Shown here: positions 1-5,698 of the stretch, in pieces
Layout: every line of letters begins with the position of its first letter
Numbering within the stretch: position 1 is the first letter of the stretch
DNA from: an uncultured Clostridia bacterium
GTDB taxonomy: Bacteria > Bacillota > Clostridia > TANB77 > CAG-508
Assembly (NCBI GenBank): GCA_948517135.1
Contig: CAORJJ010000032.1
Span: forward strand, 8,509 to 14,232
Direction of reading: 5' to 3'
DNA: 5,724 nucleotides
Program-made: the position numbers and the translations under genes
The notes under the pieces: model-generated
Told to the model about the DNA's origin: nothing
The model's database searches: none
Seen by the model: only the letters and a program-made list of their open reading frames with translations

Positions 1-3
1 TAA

Positions 4-336
4 AAAAAAATTTTAAAAAAAGATAATATCGAAATAACTGAATCTATATCTCAAAAAAGAATTCTTACAGAAGAAGAGAAATATGAAAAGAACAAGTGCG
101 AATTATATGAAAATTATTTATCACAACAATTTGAAAATCAAGAAGTAATTGATGATATTGATCTTTATGAAGAGGAAGAAGAAAACATTCAATGTAAAAA
201 CAGAGAAGAATTTTTTGAATTATATGAAAATATAAAAAATAAAGAGAAATCAATTGAAAAAGTATCTACAATTGATTTAATAAAAATGGAAGAAATTATA
301 AAAGAAGAAATTCTATTATATAAGAATGCGAAATAA
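4..336 (+). CDS. 3' part of an unrecognised acidic, charged protein (partial, frameshifted or broken)
   Basis: An open frame of 110 codons ends at TAA 334-336, two bases before a strong terminator, as a real gene end would. The product is dominated by Glu, Lys, Asn and Ile, with a run of five Glu near residues 58-62 and a probable helical or coiled C-terminal tail. The motif ELYEN occurs twice, from identical 15-base DNA at 100-114 and 217-231. I recognise no family. The 5' end is odd: the codon at 1-3 is an in-frame TAA, and there is no ATG, GTG or TTG until ATG 286, which would leave only 16 residues and has no convincing ribosome site. The left edge carries an A9 tract (2-10) and an A7 tract (15-21), so an indel or slippage there could join this frame to one entering from outside the window. 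Coding character is supported by the long open frame in AT-rich DNA and by the terminator position. It could also be a decayed gene remnant. Confidence 0.5.
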   Translation, partial: KKILKKDNIEITESISQKRILTEEEKYEKNKCELYENYLSQQFENQEVIDDIDLYEEEEENIQCKNREEFFELYENIKNKEKSIEKVSTIDLIKMEEIIKEEILLYKNAK

Positions 337-337
337 C

Positions 338-368
338 AAAAAGTGCTAGCAATATGCTAGCACTTTTT
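338..368 (+). terminator. Intrinsic terminator after the acidic ORF
   Basis: A perfect 14-bp stem (338-351 with 355-368) has a 3-base ATA loop. The A5 at its foot and the T5 at its end make it look alike on both strands, so it could act in both directions. It begins one base after the TAA of the upstream frame and separates it from the ppaC promoter. Each arm contains the self-complementary octamer TGCTAGCA. Confidence 0.85.
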
Positions 369-391
369 ATGTGTCATCTTTGTGAAAAATA

Positions 392-420
392 TTGATTTTT
401 ATAATATTTTGTTATATATT
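392..420 (+). promoter_or_regulatory. Probable sigmaA promoter for ppaC
   Basis: A -35 like TTGATT (392-397) and a -10 like TATATT (415-420) are separated by exactly 17 bases. The predicted start of transcription is near 427, about 35 bases ahead of the ppaC start codon. A second -10-like TATAAT lies at 400-405 but has no good -35 partner. The site lies downstream of the 338-368 terminator, as expected for a new transcription unit. The AT richness of the region lowers confidence. Confidence 0.55.
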
Positions 421-461
421 ATGTGCGTATGAATGCAAAATAAGAAAGGAAATAAAATAAA

Positions 462-1382
462 ATGGGAAAAACTTATATTTTTGGACATAAAAATCCAGAT
501 ACAGATTCAATTACATCAAGTTTAGTAATGGCAGATTTTGAAAAGAAAAATGGAAATGCAGATGTAGTTGCTTGCAGATTAGGAAATGTAAATAAAGAAA
601 CAGAATATGTTTTAAATTATTTAGGAATTGAGGCTCCAATATTAATTGAAAATGTAGAAGATGGAGCAAATGTTATTTTAGTAGATCATAATAGTCCAAA
701 AGAATCAATAGATAATTTGGAAAATGTAAATATTTTAAAAGTTGTAGATCATCATCCAGTTAAATTAGAAACATCATATCCACTATTTTATAGAGCAGAA
801 GCAGTTGGATGTACAGAAACAATTATGTACAAACTATATAAAGAAAATGGATTTGAAATTGATAAAAATATTGCAACATTAATGGTATCAGCAATTATTT
901 CAGATACACTATTATTAAAATCGCCTACAACAACAGAAGATGATAGAAAATCAGTTAAAGAATTATCAGAAATAGCAGGAATAGATCCAGAAGTTTATGG
1001 ATTAGAAATGTTAAAAGCAGGAACAGATTTAAGTTCATTTAGTATAGATGAAATACTACATCTAGATGCTAAGAAAATAGATTTTAAAGAAGTAAAATCT
1101 ATGGTAAATCAAGTTAATACAGCAGATATTTCAGAAGTTATGACATTAAAAGCAGATTTAGAAGCAAGAATGAATGAAATAATAAATGAAGAAAATTTAG
1201 ATTTATTTATGTTATTAATTACAGATATTGTAAATAGTAATTCACAAGTAATTGCCTTAGGTAAATCAGCTTCACTTGTAGAAAAAGCATATGGAGTTAA
1301 ATTGGAGAATAACACAGCCTTATTAGAGGGAGTTGTTTCTCGTAAAAAACAAGTTGTACCTGTTATGACAGAAAATGCTTAA
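462..1382 (+). CDS. ppaC: Manganese-dependent inorganic pyrophosphatase (family II, DHH/DHHA2)
   Basis: This cytoplasmic enzyme hydrolyses pyrophosphate to two phosphates, pulling nucleic acid, protein and cofactor synthesis forward. At 306 residues it matches the usual length of about 310. The N-terminal DHH domain (about 1-190) shows GHKNPDTDSI with metal ligands H9, D13 and D15, VDHN with D75, the signature VDHHPV with D96-H97-H98, and SAIISDTLLLKSPTT with D148. The C-terminal DHHA2 domain (about 195-304) carries the substrate-binding SRKKQVVP, with R294 and K295. All recognised metal and phosphate ligands are present, so it should be active. There is no CBS/DRTGG regulatory insertion, so it is the short form not controlled by adenine nucleotides. 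The ATG is preceded by AAGGA (446-450) at a somewhat long spacing of 11 bases, and the N-terminus fits the family start. No terminator separates it from the WG-repeat gene 44 bases downstream, so the two are probably cotranscribed. Confidence 0.97.
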   Translation: MGKTYIFGHKNPDTDSITSSLVMADFEKKNGNADVVACRLGNVNKETEYVLNYLGIEAPILIENVEDGANVILVDHNSPKESIDNLENVNILKVVDHHPVKLETSYPLFYRAEAVGCTETIMYKLYKENGFEIDKNIATLMVSAIISDTLLLKSPTTTEDDRKSVKELSEIAGIDPEVYGLEMLKAGTDLSSFSIDEILHLDAKKIDFKEVKSMVNQVNTADISEVMTLKADLEARMNEIINEENLDLFMLLITDIVNSNSQVIALGKSASLVEKAYGVKLENNTALLEGVVSRKKQVVPVMTENA

Positions 1383-1412
1383 TATTTCAGTCAAAATTAA
1401 TACTTAAATTTT

Positions 1413-1418
1413 GAGGAG
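1413..1418 (+). promoter_or_regulatory. Ribosome binding site that fixes a TTG start
   Basis: GAGGAG lies 8 bases before TTG 1427, the ideal spacing. The nearby ATG at 1422 is only 3 bases from this site and reads ATG-TTT-TGA, a dead end, so the TTG must be the start of the WG-repeat gene. Confidence 0.8.
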
Positions 1419-1426
1419 TTGATGTT

Positions 1427-3157
1427 TTGAATTTACGAGAAAATGATGGAAGTATAAAAGCTATTGCAATAGTTGCAATAATAGTAGTAATTTTTGTAAT
1501 AGGGATAGTTGCTACTTTAATAAATAATAGTTTAAAGCCTGTTCAAACAATTAAACAAGATCCTAATGAATATTTCACATTATATTCATTAGATTCAACT
1601 GTTGGTGTTGTTAATAGAAAAGGTGATCAAATTATTGAATCAAAATATACTCAAATATATATTCCAAATCAGTCAAAAGATGTGTTTATATGTTTTTCTG
1701 ATGACGAAAATTATTCTGTTTTAAATAGTAAAGGAAAAGATATTTTTACAGAATATTCTTCAGTATATCCAATTGTAATTTCAGATTCTACTTTAGAAAT
1801 GGAAAAAAATGTATTAAGTTATGAGAATAACGGAAAATATGGATTAATTAATTATGATGGAAAAAGATTAACAGATGCTATATATGAATCTGTTGCAAGT
1901 CTTCCAAATAAACCTGGATGTATATTAGTCAAAAAAGATGGACTGTATGGAGTACTTGATTCACAAGGAAAAAAAATTATAGATACAAAATATAATTCAA
2001 TAAAAGGTGATGAATATTGTTCTGCTGAAAATGAATACTTAAAAACAGGATATATTGTATCAGAAAAAACAAATTCAGGAATCATATATGGATATATAGA
2101 TTATAATGGAAAAATATTATTAGAACCCAAATATGAATCAATTACTAGAAATGTAGAATATGATAATGATGATATTTACTTAACTTTTATGGAAAAGGGA
2201 AAAAAAGGTGTTATTAAAAACAAAAAAATTATAATAAAACCAAAATATCAATCAATTGTATTTTATGAACTTTCAAATATTTTTGTTGTAAACAGAAATG
2301 GAAAATATGGATTCTTTAATAATAATGGTGATGAGATATTAAAAACAGATTATACAAGTTATTCAATTGCAGGAAATTATATTTCAGTAAAAAAAGATGA
2401 TAGTATGATGCTTTATGATGTGCATGGAAATATAGTTAATACTAATAATTATAAAAGTATTGTAGAAACAAGTAATCCATCATTTTTTATAGCTCAAAAT
2501 GAACAAGGATATTATAGTATAATAAGTAAAGACATACAAATTGAAAATAATTATACAAATATAACTTATGCATTTGATAATTTCTTTGTATATACAACAG
2601 AAGAAGGAAAATCAGGTGTGTTAAATTTGTATACTGGAATAGAAATTGAACCACAATATGACTATATAATTGTACTTGAAAATATTAATGCATTAGAAGC
2701 TAGAATCGGAAATAAAGTAGATATGTATTCTAAAAAAATAGAAAAAGTATTATCAATGGAAGATGCAATTGTTCAAAAAGTAAATGATGAATATGTATCA
2801 ATATACTCAAATTCAGAAATAGCTTATATAAATAAAGATGGCGAATTAGTTAACAATACAGAAGTATTTAAAGAAGCTAAACTTTATACTTATAAGGCTG
2901 ATGATGAAAAATGGGGATTTGCCGATAGTACAGGAAAAGTTATTGTTGAATGTAAATATGATAGAGTAACAGAACTTAATGAGTTTGGTTTTGCAGGAAT
3001 TTGCCAAGATGGTAAATGGGGAGTAATTGATGAAAAAGGAAAAGTTATAGTTGTTCCAACATATGAACTAGAAACATATTATGCTCCAAGCTTTTTAGGT
3101 AAATATCAGTATGAAAATCTAGATAGTGCTATTTGTAAGGAGTTAGAAGAAAAATAA
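1427..3157 (+). CDS. Membrane-anchored WG-repeat protein
   Basis: The 576-residue protein starts with a short polar head (MNLRENDGSIK), then one hydrophobic segment at about residues 11-33. No clear signal-peptidase or lipobox site follows, so this is probably an uncleaved anchor with the rest outside the cell. Residues about 59-546 are a chain of roughly 13 WG-type beta repeats (pattern: x-G-hydrophobic-hydrophobic-x-x-x-G-K-x-I-x-x-x-Y-x-x-I). Clear units start near 59, 137, 173, 220, 259, 293, 395, 495 and 530; weaker ones start near 96, 328, 362 and 457. Only the last two keep the tryptophan (KWGFAD, W496; KWGVID, W531); earlier copies have Tyr, Lys or Ser in its place. There is no sortase motif and no enzymatic domain. 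WG-repeat proteins are common in Clostridia and their role is generally unknown; binding or scaffolding is the usual guess. It lies 44 bases after ppaC, probably in the same transcript, and ends 3 bases before a strong terminator. The family call is firm; the function is unknown. Confidence 0.9.
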   Translation: MNLRENDGSIKAIAIVAIIVVIFVIGIVATLINNSLKPVQTIKQDPNEYFTLYSLDSTVGVVNRKGDQIIESKYTQIYIPNQSKDVFICFSDDENYSVLNSKGKDIFTEYSSVYPIVISDSTLEMEKNVLSYENNGKYGLINYDGKRLTDAIYESVASLPNKPGCILVKKDGLYGVLDSQGKKIIDTKYNSIKGDEYCSAENEYLKTGYIVSEKTNSGIIYGYIDYNGKILLEPKYESITRNVEYDNDDIYLTFMEKGKKGVIKNKKIIIKPKYQSIVFYELSNIFVVNRNGKYGFFNNNGDEILKTDYTSYSIAGNYISVKKDDSMMLYDVHGNIVNTNNYKSIVETSNPSFFIAQNEQGYYSIISKDIQIENNYTNITYAFDNFFVYTTEEGKSGVLNLYTGIEIEPQYDYIIVLENINALEARIGNKVDMYSKKIEKVLSMEDAIVQKVNDEYVSIYSNSEIAYINKDGELVNNTEVFKEAKLYTYKADDEKWGFADSTGKVIVECKYDRVTELNEFGFAGICQDGKWGVIDEKGKVIVVPTYELETYYAPSFLGKYQYENLDSAICKELEEK

Positions 3158-3160
3158 ATG

Positions 3161-3197
3161 AAAAGATGCAATTTTTTATAAAATTGCATCTTTTTTT
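3161..3197 (+). terminator. Strong intrinsic terminator after the WG-repeat gene
   Basis: A perfect 15-bp stem (3161-3175 with 3180-3194) has a TTAT loop and runs into T7 (3191-3197). It starts 3 bases after the TAA of the WG gene. The opposite strand also has a T-rich stretch after the hairpin, so it could also stop transcription coming from the convergent minus-strand gene, which has no good terminator of its own. Confidence 0.93.
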
Positions 3198-3241
3198 ATT
3201 TGCATTTAAGAATATATATCTTTCAGTTTTGTTCTCACAAG

Positions 3242-3270
3242 TGAAGTTTAGGGATTGGCCCTAAACTTCA
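3242..3270. repeat. Perfect 12-bp inverted repeat overlapping the stop codon of the minus-strand gene
   Basis: The arms TGAAGTTTAGGG (3242-3253) and CCCTAAACTTCA (3259-3270) are exact reverse complements around a 5-base loop. The right arm holds the last two sense codons (Glu-Val) and the TAG stop of the minus-strand gene. On the minus strand no T-run follows, so it is not a standard terminator for that gene. On the + strand it is followed by a broken T-rich stretch (TTATTATTATTT) and could be a backup terminator. It could also protect the 3' end of an mRNA. Confidence 0.7.
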
Positions 3271-3674
3271 TTATTATTATTTGATAATTGTTCAGAAAAT
3301 ATTTCTAAAACTTCACTAAATAAAAGACATTCATTTATACTTATTATAGTTCTTTTTTTATAATTATCATAATCTTCAATAGCATCTAAAAATTCATTTA
3401 TTGCACTGGTAAATTTTTTATTATAAATATATTGTATGCATTTAAAAAGACAACATGATTGTCGATAACTGATAGCTTTGTAAAGTTCTTTGTATTCTTC
3501 AGGAATAGAACTTGGCATTAAACTAGGAAACTTTTTATAAAGAGTTTGTTTGATACTAATAATATATTTGTATGCATTTTGGATACAAATAATATATGGA
3601 CTTGTATCACTTTCATTATTATAATTTATTTCCATATTTTCAAAACATTGTATTAATTTTTTATAATTATTCAT
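3261..3674 (-). CDS. Small hypothetical protein, 137 residues, probably helical
   Basis: I do not recognise this protein. From ATG 3674 it has 137 residues, mostly Lys, Glu, Asn, Tyr and Ile, with a probable all-helical fold and no signal peptide or membrane segment, so it is likely cytoplasmic. It has six cysteines (10, 30, 74, 75, 79, 116), including the cluster SCCLFKC. The tail ends in a run of four Asn. A TTG at 3686 in the same frame would add four residues, but those codons are the ribosome binding site itself, so the ATG is preferred. Coding is supported by the strong ribosome site, an open frame across the whole stretch and A-rich composition on the minus strand, matching the other genes. 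It stands alone, convergent with the WG gene and divergent from the flavoprotein gene, and I see no convincing promoter of its own; a TATAAA-like sequence lies at 3716-3721 on the minus strand with no good -35. A lineage-specific orphan is the likeliest description. Confidence 0.8.
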   Translation of the reverse strand: MNNYKKLIQCFENMEINYNNESDTSPYIICIQNAYKYIISIKQTLYKKFPSLMPSSIPEEYKELYKAISYRQSCCLFKCIQYIYNKKFTSAINEFLDAIEDYDNYKKRTIISINECLLFSEVLEIFSEQLSNNNNEV

Positions 3675-3679
3675 TTCTT

Positions 3680-3684
3680 CCTCC
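3680..3684 (-). promoter_or_regulatory. Ribosome binding site deciding the start of the minus-strand gene
   Basis: On the minus strand GGAGG stands 5 bases before ATG 3674 (GGAGGAAGAAATG). Because an upstream in-frame TTG at 3686 overlaps this site, translation should begin at the ATG and not at the longer open-frame start. Confidence 0.8.
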
Positions 3685-3743
3685 AAATTAAATAAACTTT
3701 ATCACAAAAACTATTTTTATACAATATAACAACTCTTAAAATC

Positions 3744-3772
3744 TTGAAAAAAGTCTAAAAATATAGTATACT
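3744..3772 (+). promoter_or_regulatory. SigmaA-type promoter for the flavoprotein-yigZ unit
   Basis: TTGAAA (3744-3749) and TATACT (3767-3772) are separated by exactly 17 bases, each differing from consensus at one or two positions. Transcription would start near 3779, giving a 5' leader of about 27 bases with AAGGA (3793-3797) 8 bases before the ATG. The -10 lies within a 10-bp perfect palindrome, TAGTATACTA (3764-3773). The leader is too short for a riboswitch. Confidence 0.75.
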
Positions 3773-3805
3773 AGATTGAATTGATTTTTGAAAAGGAAAT
3801 GATTT

Positions 3806-5053
3806 ATGAAAGTTATAGTAGTTGGTGGAGGTCCAAGTGGTATGATTGCTGCAATTACCTCTGCACAAAATGGTAATAATGTAATTATAATAGAAAGAAA
3901 TAAATTTCTTGGAAAAAAGATATTAGTTACAGGAAAAGGAAGATGTAATGTAACTAGTTCTATTGATATGGATGATTTTATAAAAAATATTCCTGGAAAT
4001 GGAAAGTTTTTATACAGTAGTTTTCAAAACTTTACTAATAAAGATATAGTAAATATGCTAGAAAAAAATGGTGTTAAGTTAAAAGTAGAACGTGGTAATA
4101 GATATTTTCCAGTTTCAGATAGGGCAGAAGATGTAAGAGCTTGTTTAGAAAATGAGGTTCGAAAGTACAAATCTATACAAATAAAGACAAATTCAAGGGT
4201 ATCTAAAATATTAGTAGAAAATGAAGAAATTCAAGGAGTAGAACTAGAAAGTGGTGAAAAAATTTATGGTTCTAAAGTAATAATTGCAACTGGAGGAAAT
4301 AGCTATACTGGTACAGGTTCTACTGGTGATGGATATAAAATGGCAAAGAAGCTCGGACATACAATAGAAAAAATAAGAGGATCTTTAGTTCCACTAACTT
4401 CAAAAATGAATGTATGTAAACAAATGCAAGGTTTGTCATTAAAAAATGTAAAAATAGAAATAAAAGATGAAGAAAAGAGTAAAAAGATATATGATGATTT
4501 TGGAGAAATGCTATTTACACATTTTGGTGTGAGTGGACCAATTATATTAAGTGGTTCTGCACATCTTTTAAGATATAAAGATATTGATAGATTGCTAAAA
4601 GAATCCAAAATTAAATTAGTAATAGATTTAAAACCAGCATTATCTGAAGAGGAATTAGATAAAAGAATAATAAGGGATTTTGAAGAATTTAAAAATAAAG
4701 AATTTAAAAACAGCTTAGATAGATTATTACCAAAGAAAATGATTGATGTAGTAATTAATTTAAGTCAAATAAACTATTATAAAAAAGTAAATGAAATAAC
4801 TAAAGAAGAAAGAAATAGAATAGTAAAGATTCTGAAAAATTTTGAAATTACTATAAGTGGATTTAGACCAGTTGAAGAAGCAATAGTTACAGCTGGTGGA
4901 ATTTCAACAAAAGAAATAAATCCTAAAACTATGGAATCAAAAAAAGTAAAAGGATTATATTTTGCAGGAGAAGTTATTGATGTAGATGCATATACTGGAG
5001 GATTTAATTTACAAATAGCATATTCAACAGGTTATACAGCAGGATTAAATTAA
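3806..5053 (+). CDS. BaiN/YhiN (HI0933-like) family FAD-dependent oxidoreductase
   Basis: The 415-residue length is typical of this flavoprotein family. The N-terminal Rossmann motif VVGGGPSG (5-12) with E30 at the end of the second strand binds the ADP part of FAD. Family marks follow: GKKILVTGKGRCNVT (36-50), NRYFPVSDRAEDV (98-110), ATGGNSYTGTGSTGDG (161-176), FGEMLFTHFGVSGP (232-245), TAGGIS (362-367), and the C-terminal FAD-contact block FAGEVIDVDAYTGGFN (386-401). It should be a soluble cytoplasmic enzyme. Names in use for relatives are BaiN (bile-acid gene of Clostridium scindens), YtfP (Bacillus) and YhiN (E. coli). From memory, E. coli YhiN has been assigned as a 23S rRNA dihydrouridine synthase (RdsA); whether this member does that cannot be read from the sequence. 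There is no bai gene cluster here, so a bile-acid role has no support from context. It is the first gene of a two-gene unit. Family is certain, substrate is not. Confidence 0.93.
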   Translation: MKVIVVGGGPSGMIAAITSAQNGNNVIIIERNKFLGKKILVTGKGRCNVTSSIDMDDFIKNIPGNGKFLYSSFQNFTNKDIVNMLEKNGVKLKVERGNRYFPVSDRAEDVRACLENEVRKYKSIQIKTNSRVSKILVENEEIQGVELESGEKIYGSKVIIATGGNSYTGTGSTGDGYKMAKKLGHTIEKIRGSLVPLTSKMNVCKQMQGLSLKNVKIEIKDEEKSKKIYDDFGEMLFTHFGVSGPIILSGSAHLLRYKDIDRLLKESKIKLVIDLKPALSEEELDKRIIRDFEEFKNKEFKNSLDRLLPKKMIDVVINLSQINYYKKVNEITKEERNRIVKILKNFEITISGFRPVEEAIVTAGGISTKEINPKTMESKKVKGLYFAGEVIDVDAYTGGFNLQIAYSTGYTAGLN

Positions 5054-5068
5054 AATAGGAGAAATAGT

Positions 5069-5689
5069 ATGTTTAAAACAATAAACCAAAATGCTTCTGG
5101 TGAAATAGTGGAAAAGAAATCTAAATTTATTGCAAATATATTTTATGTTGAAAGTGTAGAAGAGGCAGAAGAAAAAGTAAAAGAAGTAAAAAAACAACAC
5201 TTTGATGCAAGGCATAATTGTTATGCTTTTAGTATATATACAAAAGAAGGTATAATAAATAGATTTAGTGATGATGGAGAGCCATCTGGAACAGCAGGAG
5301 CTCCAATGCTTAATATCTTGAATTCTAAAAATTTAACAAATGTGTTAGTTGTTGTTACAAGATATTTTGGAGGCATTCTTTTAGGAACAGGAGGTCTTGT
5401 AAGATGTTATACAGGAGCTACTCAAGAGGCGCTAAATAGTATTGAAGAAGTAGAAAAAGACATAGGATTAGAAACTAAAATAGAAGTATCGTACTCAGAT
5501 TTTGAAAAGTTTAAATATTATTTAAAACAAAATGATATAAAATTAGCAAATTCAGAATATGCAGAAAATATCATTTCTATCATTGAAATTACTGACGAAA
5601 AATTAAAGTTAATAGAAAAAAACATGTACGAATTAAATTTTAAAATATTAAATATGAATATAATTGGAGAAAAATACATTGAGATTTAG
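5069..5689 (+). CDS. yigZ: YigZ/YvyE (IMPACT) family protein
   Basis: The 206-residue length fits the bacterial YigZ family. The N-terminal UPF0029/IMPACT domain (about 16-122) shows KSKFIA, HFDARHNCYAF (44-54), the hallmark DDGEPSGTAGAPM (68-80) and VTRYFGGILLGTGGLVRCY (96-114). The C-terminal ferredoxin-like DUF1949 domain spans about 137-192. Eukaryotic IMPACT binds GCN1 and restrains GCN2 signalling. For the bacterial proteins the role is unsettled; nucleic-acid or ribosome association has been suggested from structure. It is expected to be cytoplasmic. The start ATG has AGGAG (5057-5061) at 7 bases. It follows the flavoprotein stop by 15 bases with no terminator between, so the two are an operon. 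Conserved motifs are intact and nothing suggests truncation. Confidence 0.95.
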   Translation: MFKTINQNASGEIVEKKSKFIANIFYVESVEEAEEKVKEVKKQHFDARHNCYAFSIYTKEGIINRFSDDGEPSGTAGAPMLNILNSKNLTNVLVVVTRYFGGILLGTGGLVRCYTGATQEALNSIEEVEKDIGLETKIEVSYSDFEKFKYYLKQNDIKLANSEYAENIISIIEITDEKLKLIEKNMYELNFKILNMNIIGEKYIEI

Positions 5690-5698
5690 TGTTTTTTT
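5670..5698 (+). terminator. Possible weak terminator overlapping the end of yigZ
   Basis: AAAAATAC (5670-5677) can pair with GTGTTTTT (5689-5696) with one U-G wobble around an 11-base loop, followed by T residues up to 5698. The stem is almost all A-U and starts inside the coding sequence, so it is much weaker than the other two terminators here. The T7 tract right after the stop is the main reason for listing it. The real terminator may lie beyond the window. Confidence 0.3.

Noticed and set aside
65..253. 62-residue open frame on the minus strand rich in Leu, Ile, Phe and His
   Set aside because: It is the antisense of the acidic + strand frame (Glu and Lys codons read backwards give Phe and Leu), with no ribosome binding site.
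369..461. Riboswitch or structured leader before ppaC
   Set aside because: The gap is only 93 bases, almost entirely A and T, with the promoter inside it and a leader of about 35 bases; no conserved element is visible.
1109..1315. 68-residue minus-strand open frame inside ppaC
   Set aside because: It lies wholly inside a certain gene, has no family features, and is a product of AT-rich antisense reading.
1427..1530. Prepilin-like N-terminus on the WG-repeat protein
   Set aside because: The polar head plus hydrophobic helix resembles Clostridial pilin-like starts, but the usual Gly-hydrophobic junction with Glu at +5 is missing, so a plain membrane anchor is preferred.
1852..2085. 77-residue minus-strand open frame inside the WG-repeat gene
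   Set aside because: Antisense shadow of the repeat region; no start signals.
3675..3686. TTG start at 3686 for the minus-strand gene (141 residues)
   Set aside because: The extra four codons are the ribosome binding site for ATG 3674, which has correct spacing.
4303..4608. 101-residue minus-strand open frame inside the flavoprotein gene
   Set aside because: Antisense shadow of conserved flavoprotein coding sequence; Ser/Phe-rich composition is typical of such shadows.
3806..5053. Bile-acid dehydroxylation function for the BaiN-like flavoprotein
   Set aside because: The family is widespread in bacteria without bile-acid metabolism and no other bai genes are in the window.
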